Shown here one piece after another: positions 1 to 5,897 of a DNA stretch of 6,912 nt. Positions within the stretch are counted from its first letter, which is position 1. The number at the start of each line of letters is the position of its first letter. This DNA comes from Pseudomonadota bacterium (GTDB lineage: Bacteria; Pseudomonadota; Gammaproteobacteria; Burkholderiales; Burkholderiaceae_C). The position numbers and the translations under genes were made by a program. The notes under the pieces are model-generated. The model had not been told where the DNA came from. It did no database searches and saw only the letters and a program-made list of their open reading frames with translations. The stretch spans positions 1-6,912 of the forward strand of contig JAEWPH010000293.1 of the NCBI GenBank assembly GCA_023460715.1, given 5' to 3'.

Positions 1-4
1 ACCA

Positions 5-48
5 CCCCCCCCCCCGCCGCGGCGCCCGCCCACCGGGCGCCCCCCCCC
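5..48. repeat. C-homopolymer tracts flanking a GC hairpin (G-rich on minus strand)
   Basis: There is a run of 11 C at 5-15 and a run of 9 C at 40-48. Between them lies a perfect inverted repeat, GGCGCCCG (21-28) and CGGGCGCC (34-41), with a 5-nt loop. The minus strand therefore carries several runs of three or more G, a pattern compatible with G-quadruplex formation. Whether it has a role, or partly reflects sequencing error in long homopolymers, cannot be told from the sequence. Confidence 0.5.
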
Positions 49-66
49 GAAACCGCCCGCCCCACC

Positions 67-111
67 GGCGCAGCCACCGCTGTGCCGAGCGGCGGGCCTT
101 GCGCCTTTTTT
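67..111 (+). terminator. Putative intrinsic terminator or leader attenuator upstream of the amidase gene
   Basis: A nested hairpin is followed directly by six T. The outer stem is GGCGCA (67-72) with TGCGCC (100-105). It continues as GCC (73-75) with GGC (95-97) after a 2-nt bulge. The inner stem is CCGCT (77-81) with AGCGG (88-92), loop 82-87. The T tract is 106-111. The simplest reading is the terminator of a plus-strand gene lying before the window. Only 28 nt separate the T tract from the amidase ATG, so it could instead lie in the amidase leader and act as an attenuator. Confidence 0.5.
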
Positions 112-139
112 CGCCCAACCCCTTGCCGACCCACTTGCC

Positions 140-1690
140 ATGACCACTGACACCCGCCTGGTGGAGCTGTCCGCCAACGAACTGCGCCACCGCATCGGCA
201 CGCGCGAGATCTCGCCCGTCGAACTGCTGGAGGCGTGCATCGACCGCATCGAAACGGTGAACCCGTACGTGAACGCCGTCACCGCCACCTGCTTCGACCG
301 CGCGCGCGCGGAGGCCAAGGCCGCCGAGAAGGCCGTGCTGGCGGGCGAACCGCTGGGCCTGCTGCACGGTCTGCCGATGGGCGTGAAGGACCTCGAAGCC
401 ACGGCCGGCCTGCTGACCACGTATGGCTCGCAGATCTACCGCGAGAACGTGCCCACGCAGGACAACGTGCTGGTCGCGCGCCTGCGTGCGGCCGGCGCCA
501 TCGTCACCGGCAAGACCAATATTCCCGACATGGGCGCGGGTGCCAATTCGCGCAACACGGTGTGGGGCGCCACGGGCAACCCGTTCAATCCCAACCTGAA
601 CGCGGGTGGCTCGTCCGGCGGCGCCGCGGCGGCGCTGGCCTGCGACATGCTGCCCGTGTGCACGGGCTCCGATACCGGCGGCTCGCTGCGCATCCCGGCC
701 GCCAAGTGCGGCGTGGTGGGCTTCCGGCCTTCGCCCGGCGTGGTGCCCAGCTCGCGCAAGCTGCTGGGCTGGACGCCGATCTCCGTCGTCGGCCCCATGG
801 GCCGCACGGTGGCCGAGGCCTGCCTGCAGCTGGCCGCGTCCGCAGGCATGTCGGCCGGCGACCCGCTGACCTATCCGCTCGACCCGCTGAGCTTTCTGAA
901 CCCCGAAGCGGTCGATCTCGGCAGCCTGCGCGTGGGCTTCACCGAAGACTTCGGCGCCTGCGATGTGGACGACGGCATCCGCAGCGTGTTCCGTCGCAAG
1001 ATCGCCTCCATGCGCCATCTGTTCAAGAGCTGCGACGAGATCCGCTTCGACCTGGGCGACGTGCACCGCTGCTTCGACGTGCTGCGGGCGGAGGCCTTCG
1101 TGGCCAGCACGCGCGACGCCTATGCGCGCGACCCGGCGAGCCTGGGCCCCAACACCCGCGCCAACTACGAGATGGGCGCCGCCATGTCGCTGCTGGACAG
1201 CGCCTGGGCGCAGGCCGAGCAGACGCGCATCCTGGCGCGCTTCCAGCAGGCGTTCGAGGAATTCGACATCATCCTCGCGCCCACCACGCCCGTGTCGCCC
1301 TTCCCCTGGACGGAGCTGTACGCCAGCCACATCAACGGCCAGCCGCAGGCCAACTACTACCGCTGGCTGGCACTGACCTACGTGACCACGCTGACCACGC
1401 ACCCCTCGCTGTCCCTGCCGTGCGGCCGCGACACCGCGGGCATGCCCTTCGGCCTGCAGGTGGTGGGGCGCTTTCGCGACGACCACCGCACGCTGGGCGT
1501 CGGGCAGGCGCTGGAGCAGGCCTTCGCTGCCATTCCCGAGCTGCAGCGGCCCCGGCCCGCGCTGGAGCAACTGGTGCATGCGCAGCCCTCGCTCAAGTCC
1601 ATCGTGACCGAAGCGCCGCACATCGACGATGCCCGGGGCATCCCCCGCGCCGGCCGCGCGGCCTCGGCGAGTGAAGCCTCGGCCGTCTGA
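140..1690 (+). CDS. Amidase-signature (AS) family amidase
   Basis: This 516-residue protein is a serine amidohydrolase of the amidase-signature superfamily. Such enzymes hydrolyse a carboxamide to acid and ammonia or amine through a Ser-cisSer-Lys triad. All three residues are visible: Lys83 in the GVKD motif, cis-Ser158 in the GGSSGG motif (156-161), and nucleophile Ser182 in TGSDTGGSLRIP (175-186). The spacing (75 and 24 residues) matches the family. There is no signal peptide, so it is probably cytoplasmic. Residues beyond about 480 form a low-complexity Ala/Ser tail. The start is the first ATG in frame and is followed at once by the usual N-terminal helix, but no clear Shine-Dalgarno precedes it. 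It is unlikely to be GatA, because gatB and gatC are not adjacent. The D-amino-acid-dehydrogenase-like gene 35 bp downstream suggests an amino-acid amide or similar compound as substrate, which is inference. The family call is secure; the substrate is unknown. Confidence 0.93.
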   Translation: MTTDTRLVELSANELRHRIGTREISPVELLEACIDRIETVNPYVNAVTATCFDRARAEAKAAEKAVLAGEPLGLLHGLPMGVKDLEATAGLLTTYGSQIYRENVPTQDNVLVARLRAAGAIVTGKTNIPDMGAGANSRNTVWGATGNPFNPNLNAGGSSGGAAAALACDMLPVCTGSDTGGSLRIPAAKCGVVGFRPSPGVVPSSRKLLGWTPISVVGPMGRTVAEACLQLAASAGMSAGDPLTYPLDPLSFLNPEAVDLGSLRVGFTEDFGACDVDDGIRSVFRRKIASMRHLFKSCDEIRFDLGDVHRCFDVLRAEAFVASTRDAYARDPASLGPNTRANYEMGAAMSLLDSAWAQAEQTRILARFQQAFEEFDIILAPTTPVSPFPWTELYASHINGQPQANYYRWLALTYVTTLTTHPSLSLPCGRDTAGMPFGLQVVGRFRDDHRTLGVGQALEQAFAAIPELQRPRPALEQLVHAQPSLKSIVTEAPHIDDARGIPRAGRAASASEASAV

Positions 1691-1725
1691 TTGCCCGATT
1701 CGCCTTCTCGGAACCGTCTTCGCCC

Positions 1726-2853
1726 ATGCAAACCACCGACTTCGCCATCATCGGTGCCGGCATCGCCGGCGCCTCCATCGGCTGGCAGCTCGCCAGCGCC
1801 GGCAGCGTGCTGCTGCTGGAGCGTGAATCCCAGCCCGGCTACCACACCACCGGCCGCTCGGCCGCGCTGTTCATGGAGACCTACGGCACGCCCAATATCC
1901 AGGCGCTCACGCGCGCCAGCCGGGCCTTCTACGACGCGCCGCCGGCCGAGTTCGGGGGTGACCCGCTGCTGTCGCCGCGCGGCGTGGTCTACGTGGCCGG
2001 GCCCGACCAGCTCGACCTGCTGGACGCGCATGTCGCCGAGGCCCTGGCGCGCTCGCCCAACGTGCAGCGCGTGGACAAAGAGCCGCTGCTGCAGATGCTG
2101 CCCTGCCTGCGCGAAGAGGCCGTGGCCGCCGGCATGAGCGAGCCCGACGCGGCCGACATCGACGTGCACGCCCTGCACCAGGGTTACCTGCGCGGCCTGC
2201 GCCAGCGCGGCGGGCAGGTGCGCACCGGCGCCGAGGTGACGGGCCTCGTGCGCGAAGGCGACGTCTGGCGCATCACGCTCGCCGACGGCAGTACGGTGCA
2301 GACGCGCACCGTGGTGAACGCGGCTGGCGCCTGGGCCGACGTGATCGCCGGGCTGGCCGGCGTGCCGCCCATCGGACTGGAGCCGCGCCGGCGCACGGCC
2401 TTCACCTTCCCGGTGCCGGACGGCATGGACGCGCACGGCTGGCCGGCCGTGGTGGCGATCGACGAATCGTTTTACTTCAAGCCCGACGCGGGGCAGCTGC
2501 TGGGCTCGCCCGCCAATGCCGATCCCACCCATCCGCACGACGTGGTGCCCGAAGAGCTGGACGTGGCCACCGGCATCTACCACATCGAGCAGATGACGAC
2601 CTTCCAGATCCGCCGCCCTTCGCACACCTGGGCAGGGCTGCGCTCCTTCGTGCCCGATGGCGATCTGGTGATCGGCTGGGACAACCATGTGCCCGGCTTC
2701 TTCTGGCTGGCCGCGCAAGGCGGCTATGGCATCCAGAGCGCCGCGGGCGCATCGCTGCTGGCCCGACAGCTGGTGTTGCGCGAGCCGCTGGACGCCGCGC
2801 TGGTCAAGGAAGGGGTGGATGTGCCGGGCTTGTCGCCGGCCAGGCTGCGCTAG
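1726..2853 (+). CDS. FAD-dependent D-amino-acid dehydrogenase, DauA-like (DAO family)
   Basis: The product is 375 residues, the same length as Pseudomonas aeruginosa D-arginine dehydrogenase (DauA) as I recall it, and it aligns almost without gaps. Such enzymes oxidise D-amino acids to imino acids, which hydrolyse to 2-oxo acid and ammonia, and pass electrons to the respiratory chain rather than to oxygen. The N-terminal FAD-binding motif GAGIAG is at 10-15, with the ribose-binding Glu32. Residues equivalent to DauA catalytic and carboxylate-binding positions are kept: Tyr53, Arg223, Tyr250, Arg306, Gly333 and Gln337. The side-chain pocket differs: DauA His48, Thr50, Glu87 and Met240 correspond to Leu48, Met50, Val87 and Ala241. 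Because Glu87 holds the guanidinium of D-arginine, this enzyme probably prefers a neutral or hydrophobic substrate. It starts 35 bp after the amidase stop, with only a weak ribosome binding site, so co-transcription is likely. The family call is strong; the substrate is inferred. Confidence 0.88.
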   Translation: MQTTDFAIIGAGIAGASIGWQLASAGSVLLLERESQPGYHTTGRSAALFMETYGTPNIQALTRASRAFYDAPPAEFGGDPLLSPRGVVYVAGPDQLDLLDAHVAEALARSPNVQRVDKEPLLQMLPCLREEAVAAGMSEPDAADIDVHALHQGYLRGLRQRGGQVRTGAEVTGLVREGDVWRITLADGSTVQTRTVVNAAGAWADVIAGLAGVPPIGLEPRRRTAFTFPVPDGMDAHGWPAVVAIDESFYFKPDAGQLLGSPANADPTHPHDVVPEELDVATGIYHIEQMTTFQIRRPSHTWAGLRSFVPDGDLVIGWDNHVPGFFWLAAQGGYGIQSAAGASLLARQLVLREPLDAALVKEGVDVPGLSPARLR

Positions 2854-3138
2854 GGAGTCAGGCCTTTGGAACGCTAGGGGAAGCGCGGCCCGCCCGGCTG
2901 CGGTGCGTCCTGCGCAGGCACGGGCCGTTTGGGTCGTGGCCCACGTTGGCATTGCGGCGGCAACTGCTGCGCCGGGACGGCCTGCCGTTCCTGCAGGGCG
3001 GCAGCGCTGGCTTGCAGCACGGTCCGTGCACCCCGCCGCGGCAGGATGCCGGCGGCTTATGAATGAAATCGGCCTCTGGCGCTTATGCAGAAAGCGCTAG
3101 TTGCTATTAAAATGATAGTGTTCGGGTGGCCGCGCCGT
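2854..3138. other. Intergenic region between converging genes
   Basis: Apart from the repeat at 3061-3118 I see no supported gene here. The reading frames crossing it are continuations of frames that overlap the flanking genes, and they lack a ribosome binding site. A 10-bp palindrome CCTGCGCAGG lies at 2909-2918. No hairpin with a T tract is visible for either the dehydrogenase gene on the plus strand or the YjfB-like gene on the minus strand. Confidence 0.6.
3061..3118. repeat. Probable dispersed intergenic palindromic repeat of Comamonadaceae
   Basis: This A/T-richer island sits in an otherwise very GC-rich spacer. It contains the inverted repeat GCGCTT (3079-3084) and AAGCGC (3092-3097) with a 7-nt loop, followed by TTGCTATTAAAATGATAG (3101-3118). 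I recall very similar intergenic sequences, an AGCGCTT/AAGCGCT palindrome followed by a variant of AGCTATCAAAA, in many copies across Acidovorax, Delftia, Comamonas and Variovorax genomes. That recognition comes from memory, and only one copy lies in this window. Neither strand has a T tract after the hairpin, so it does not look like a normal intrinsic terminator, although it lies between two converging genes. Confidence 0.6.
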
Positions 3139-3342
3139 TCAGGCGAAGGTGTTCACCTGGGTGCCCAGGCTGCCCGAGGTGGCCAGCTGCGGCTGGGGCA
3201 GGGCGCTGATCAGGGTGGCGGCGGTGCTGGCCTGGATGTCCAGCGCCTTCTTCAGCACGGCGGTGTTGACGGCGTCGGACGTCTCCTGCTGGGTCTGTGC
3301 GACAGCGGTGTTGACGATGGCATTGGTGAGCGAAACGTCCAT
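3139..3342 (-). CDS. YjfB-family putative motility protein (67 aa)
   Basis: This small protein resembles the YjfB putative motility family. It begins MDVSLTNAIV, has a central helix with the family-like core VLKKALDIQAS (29-39) and a hydrophobic stretch to about residue 48, and ends LGTQVNTFA. The molecular function of the family is not known to me. An upstream in-frame ATG at 3378 would add 12 residues, but the start at 3342 is preferred. AGGAG lies at 3349-3353 with a 6-nt spacer, and the -10 element of a sigma-28-like promoter (3368-3375) overlaps the codons of the longer version. The predicted transcript would start near 3361 with a leader of about 19 nt. There is no signal peptide or membrane segment. 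The sigma-28 promoter supports a place in the flagellar or chemotaxis regulon. It is probably transcribed independently of the flavoprotein gene, which ends 162 bp upstream on the same strand. Confidence 0.82.
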   Translation of the reverse strand: MDVSLTNAIVNTAVAQTQQETSDAVNTAVLKKALDIQASTAATLISALPQPQLATSGSLGTQVNTFA

Positions 3343-3348
3343 GGCGAT

Positions 3349-3353
3349 CTCCT
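3349..3353 (-). promoter_or_regulatory. Ribosome binding site fixing the YjfB-like start
   Basis: AGGAG on the minus strand is separated by 6 nt from the ATG at 3342. The longer candidate start at 3378 has no comparable site. Confidence 0.8.
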
Positions 3354-3367
3354 GCGGTAATCCCTGG

Positions 3368-3394
3368 TTATCGGCCATCGGCGCCGCAGGTTGA
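3368..3394 (-). promoter_or_regulatory. Sigma-28 (FliA)-type promoter for the YjfB-like gene
   Basis: Read on the minus strand, TCAA (3394-3391) is followed by 15 nt and then GCCGATAA (3375-3368). This matches the flagellar sigma-28 pattern TAAA-N15-GCCGATAA with a perfect -10 element and one mismatch in the -35 core. Transcription would start near 3361, just ahead of the AGGAG site. A perfect 8-base -10, correct spacing, and a downstream gene of a family named for motility make chance unlikely. Confidence 0.75.
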
Positions 3395-3472
3395 GGGTTT
3401 TCTGCGCCGCGGCGGGCAGGGTGGTGCTGCAGCGGGCCCTGCCGTCACCGCGTTTCCAGGATCGCGCCTGAT

Positions 3473-3498
3473 CGCCGGGGGCCGGCGCGGGCGCCCGC
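3473..3498. other. Tandem GC-rich palindromes after the flavoprotein gene
   Basis: Just past the stop codon at 3505-3507 there is a perfect 12-bp palindrome, GCGGGCGCCCGC (3487-3498). Overlapping it is a stem CGCCGG (3473-3478) with CCGGCG (3482-3487) around a 3-nt loop. Neither is followed by a T tract on the minus strand, so this could be a factor-dependent end or 3' stabilising structure. GC-rich palindromes also arise easily at this base composition. Confidence 0.3.
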
Positions 3499-3504
3499 CG
3501 TCGC

Positions 3505-4917
3505 TCAGTCCAGCGCGCTGGCGCCGAAGGCGCCACAGGCGGCGAGGTCGGAGTCGCTGATGCGCGGCAGATGGGATGCCGCGTCGCGCAGCGCCGTGCG
3601 CAGGCCTTCCTCCAGTACCGGGTGGTAGAACGGCATGCCCAGCATTTCCTGCACGGTCAACTCTTGGCCGATCGCCAGCGCCAGCAGGTGCGCCATGTGT
3701 TCGCCGGCCGGGGCGCACAGTTCGGCGCCCAGCAGCTTGCCCGTGCTGCGCTCGGCATACACATGCAGACGGCCGGCGGCGCTCTGCGCCACGCGGGCCC
3801 GGCCCTGGCGGGCGAAATCCACCCGGCCCGTCACCACATCCTCGTCCTTCAGCGCGGCATGGCGCCGGCCCACCACGGCGGCCTGCGGTTGGCAGAAGGT
3901 GATGGCCAGGCGCGTGCGGCGGCGAAAGCCCCGCGGCTCGGGCGACACGGCGTTCAGCCCGGCGATATGGCCTTCGTCCGCCGCCTCGTGCAGCAGCGAG
4001 CGGTCGCCGTCGGCATCGCCCGCCACAAACACCGGCAGGTCGCCGATCTGCAGCGAGCGCGGGTCGATGGGCGGCAGGCCCTTGTCGTCCAGCTCCACGC
4101 CCAGGGTGTCCAGACCCAGGTGCTCCAGGTTGGGGCGGCGGCCCATGGCGGCCAGCACCTGGTCCACCACCACGGTAGTCGAGCCGTTGCGCACCTCGAT
4201 GCCGCCGGCCACCTCGCGCAGCTCGACGTCGTCACCGATGGAGATGGTGAACTCGTCCTGAAGCAGCTTGAGCAGCGTGTCGTTGAGTTCCGGGTCCGTC
4301 AGGCCGGCCACGGCCTTCTGCGTGCCGAACGCGGTCACCTCGACGCCGAGGCGCGCCAGCGCCTGCGCCATTTCCACACCCAGCGGGCCCAGTCCGATCA
4401 CCGCCATGCGCGGGCCCACCGTGGGCTGCTCGAACAGGGTGTCGGTCGTGAGGATGCGGTCGCCGAAGGCCAGCCAGGGTTCCGGCACGGTCGGCCGCGA
4501 GCCGGTGGCGATGACGATGCTGCGGGTGGCATGCACCTGGCCGTTGACCTCCACGCGGTGCGCATCCAGCAGCCGCCCCCGGCCGGAGATCACGCGCTCA
4601 TCGTCGTTGGTGGATTTCAGCGTGCCGGACACGAAGTCGTCACGCAGTTCGCGCACGCGCGCCAGCACCGCAGGCATGTCCACGCGCAGCGCGTCGCCGC
4701 CGCGGATGCCGAAAGTGTCCAGCTTGCGCCGGGCCTCGAAGGCATTGGCCGCCTCGATGAGCATCTTGGACGGCATGCAGCCCACCCGGGCGCAGGTGGT
4801 GCCCCAGGGGCCGTCGTTCACCAGCAGGTAGCGGTCCGTGCGCTTGCGCACCTCGCGCAGGGCCGCCAGCCCCGCGGTTCCCCCGCCGATGATCACCGCG
4901 TCCAGCATCTCGCTCAT
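3505..4917 (-). CDS. Orphan dihydrolipoamide-dehydrogenase-like pyridine nucleotide-disulfide oxidoreductase
   Basis: This 470-residue flavoprotein has the full class I disulfide-oxidoreductase layout. FAD binding is at GGGTAG (11-16), and the redox-active disulfide is Cys42 and Cys47 in TCARVGCMPSK. Further motifs are ATGS (137-140), the NAD(P)-binding GLGPLG (175-180), the second FAD motif VFVAGDADG (296-304), and a C-terminal dimerisation domain with the His432-Glu437 pair in HPVLEE. Both cysteines and the His-Glu pair suggest activity toward a disulfide such as lipoamide. The site reads CARVGCMPSK rather than the usual CLNVGCIPSK, and no E1, E2 or glycine-cleavage genes are adjacent, so its role in a known complex is doubtful. 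Position 198, normally Glu in NAD-dependent relatives, is Gly, leaving cofactor preference open. A longer open frame runs upstream, but homology begins at MSEMLDAVIIGGG, so the ATG at 4917 is chosen. Its upstream GGGGTG is a weak ribosome binding site. Confidence 0.88.
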   Translation of the reverse strand: MSEMLDAVIIGGGTAGLAALREVRKRTDRYLLVNDGPWGTTCARVGCMPSKMLIEAANAFEARRKLDTFGIRGGDALRVDMPAVLARVRELRDDFVSGTLKSTNDDERVISGRGRLLDAHRVEVNGQVHATRSIVIATGSRPTVPEPWLAFGDRILTTDTLFEQPTVGPRMAVIGLGPLGVEMAQALARLGVEVTAFGTQKAVAGLTDPELNDTLLKLLQDEFTISIGDDVELREVAGGIEVRNGSTTVVVDQVLAAMGRRPNLEHLGLDTLGVELDDKGLPPIDPRSLQIGDLPVFVAGDADGDRSLLHEAADEGHIAGLNAVSPEPRGFRRRTRLAITFCQPQAAVVGRRHAALKDEDVVTGRVDFARQGRARVAQSAAGRLHVYAERSTGKLLGAELCAPAGEHMAHLLALAIGQELTVQEMLGMPFYHPVLEEGLRTALRDAASHLPRISDSDLAACGAFGASALD

Positions 4918-5171
4918 GGCACACCCCGTTTGTTTTTGGCAAGGCTCCGAGTGTCGCGGGCGCCGTGCCGAGGCCGTGTAGGTGTGCAGGCCTAGCGGCT
5001 GCGCGCCGTCAGGGCAACGCTGGACAAGTCCCCGCGATGGAGGCCGTTCTGCTGGGTGTGGCCCGCAAAGAGCAAACCACGGCCATAGCCGCTGAGGTGG
5101 CGAGGATGTGCAACGCGTCGAACCGCTCCCAGCGCAGGTGCGCAGCGCGTGAGAGGCTGGTTCAGCATGTC
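4918..5171. other. Intergenic region upstream of the flavoprotein gene
   Basis: This 254-bp spacer separates two minus-strand genes. I see no supported gene, no hairpin with a T tract, and no promoter matching a consensus well. TTGCCC (about 5013-5008) and TAGGCC (about 4990-4985), 17 nt apart on the minus strand, are a poor sigma-70 candidate. The gap is long enough for the flavoprotein gene to have its own promoter. Confidence 0.4.
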
Positions 5172-5777
5172 TTACGGGTTCATTCCGTCTGCGCCATCGG
5201 CCCACGCGACCCGGCCCTGGCCGGCTTCGCTGGCTTCGGCCATGAACGCCTGCGCCTGGGATTGCGGCAGCCGCAACTGCAGGCGTACCAGCGTGCCGTG
5301 CTCCACCTGCAGCAGTTCGGCTCCGGCCGCTTCGATGCGGCGGCGCAGCAAGCCTTCCAGGGCGTAGGGCACCTCGCACGCCAGCAGCGCCATCCGCTGC
5401 AGCGGCACCTTGTCGGCCGTCAACAAGGCCTGCGCGATGGTGTCGGTATAGGCGCGTACCAGGCCGCCCGCGCCCAGCTTCACGCCGCCGAAGTAGCGCA
5501 CCACGGTGGCCAGAACGCCCTCCAGATCCTGGTGGCGCAGCACGTCCAGCATCGGCCGTCCGGCCGTCCCCCCGGGCTCGCCGTCGTCCACAGCGGCAGA
5601 CTGGCCGCCGGCCAGCAGCGCCCAGCACACGTGCGCTGCGCCCGGGTGCTGCTTCCACAGCGTGTCCACGATGGCCTGCGCCGCCGCGCGGTCCGCCACC
5701 GGCTGGACGCAGCCGATGAAGCGGCTTTTCTTGATGATGAGTTCGCTGTGGAAGGGCGCGGCGAGGGTGTGAGGCAT
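5172..5777 (-). CDS. yigZ: YigZ/IMPACT-family protein
   Basis: The product is 201 residues, the usual length for bacterial YigZ. The UPF0029/IMPACT N-terminal domain is unmistakable. It has IIKKSRFIG (14-22), a conserved AHVCWA segment (48-53), DDGEPGGTAGRPMLDVL (64-80), and VVRYFGGVKLGAGGLVRAY (92-110). The C-terminal part from about 128 fits the ferredoxin-like domain of YigZ. Eukaryotic IMPACT relatives act in translational control through GCN1; the bacterial role is poorly defined and I assign none. It is probably cytoplasmic. The ATG at 5777 is chosen because the family pattern starts about ten residues before the IKKSRFI motif; a longer in-frame extension adds nothing recognisable. No good Shine-Dalgarno precedes it. 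It is divergent from azurin, with 201 bp between the start codons. Confidence 0.92.
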   Translation of the reverse strand: MPHTLAAPFHSELIIKKSRFIGCVQPVADRAAAQAIVDTLWKQHPGAAHVCWALLAGGQSAAVDDGEPGGTAGRPMLDVLRHQDLEGVLATVVRYFGGVKLGAGGLVRAYTDTIAQALLTADKVPLQRMALLACEVPYALEGLLRRRIEAAGAELLQVEHGTLVRLQLRLPQSQAQAFMAEASEAGQGRVAWADGADGMNP

Positions 5778-5812
5778 GTCGGTGGAAGTGTAGGTGCCGC
5801 TGTGGGTCCTCA

Positions 5813-5824
5813 GCGATGCATCGC
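5813..5824. other. 12-bp perfect palindrome in the yigZ-azurin divergent region
   Basis: GCGATGCATCGC is perfectly self-complementary and lies 36 bp upstream of the yigZ start codon. It could be an operator half or a chance palindrome. No regulator is recognised for it. Confidence 0.25.
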
Positions 5825-5861
5825 CGACGCTCCGACCCGATCCCTCTTGATCCCTGCCAAA

Positions 5862-5875
5862 TTGATGCACATCAA
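5862..5875 (+). promoter_or_regulatory. FNR/Anr binding site (anaerobox)
   Basis: TTGATGCACATCAA is a perfect match to the FNR/Anr consensus TTGAT-N4-ATCAA. Its centre is 5868.5, exactly 41.5 bp before the transcription start predicted from the TAAGAT -10 element. That is the classical position for activation at a class II FNR promoter. Azurin of Pseudomonas aeruginosa is known to be Anr-regulated, which fits. The centre is about 91 bp from the yigZ start, so an effect on yigZ is possible but not shown. Confidence 0.88.
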
Positions 5876-5897
5876 ATCGCCCGTCAGACCGCCTGCC

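Noticed and set aside
235..1674. Long second plus-strand frame inside the amidase gene
   Set aside because: It is frame-shifted relative to the amidase, very rich in Arg, Gly and Ala, and has no conserved motif. It is a shadow of the real gene.
1378..2952. 524-codon open frame on the minus strand antisense to the amidase and dehydrogenase genes
   Set aside because: It lies opposite two secure genes. Its product is rich in Arg, Gly, His and Ala with no recognisable domain, as expected when a GC-rich frame lacks stops by composition.
3571..4995. 474-codon plus-strand frame opposite the flavoprotein gene
   Set aside because: It is a mirror frame of a gene with all motifs intact. Its His, Gln and Arg-rich composition shows no domain.
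5050..5090. Possible sigma-54 promoter on the minus strand (TGGCCG...TTTGCT)
   Set aside because: The GG-to-GC distance is one base short of the required spacing, and the flanking bases match poorly.
4918..5658. Upstream extension of the flavoprotein frame to 717 codons
   Set aside because: The extra 247 residues overlap yigZ in another frame and resemble nothing. Homology begins exactly at the FAD-binding N-terminus encoded at 4917.
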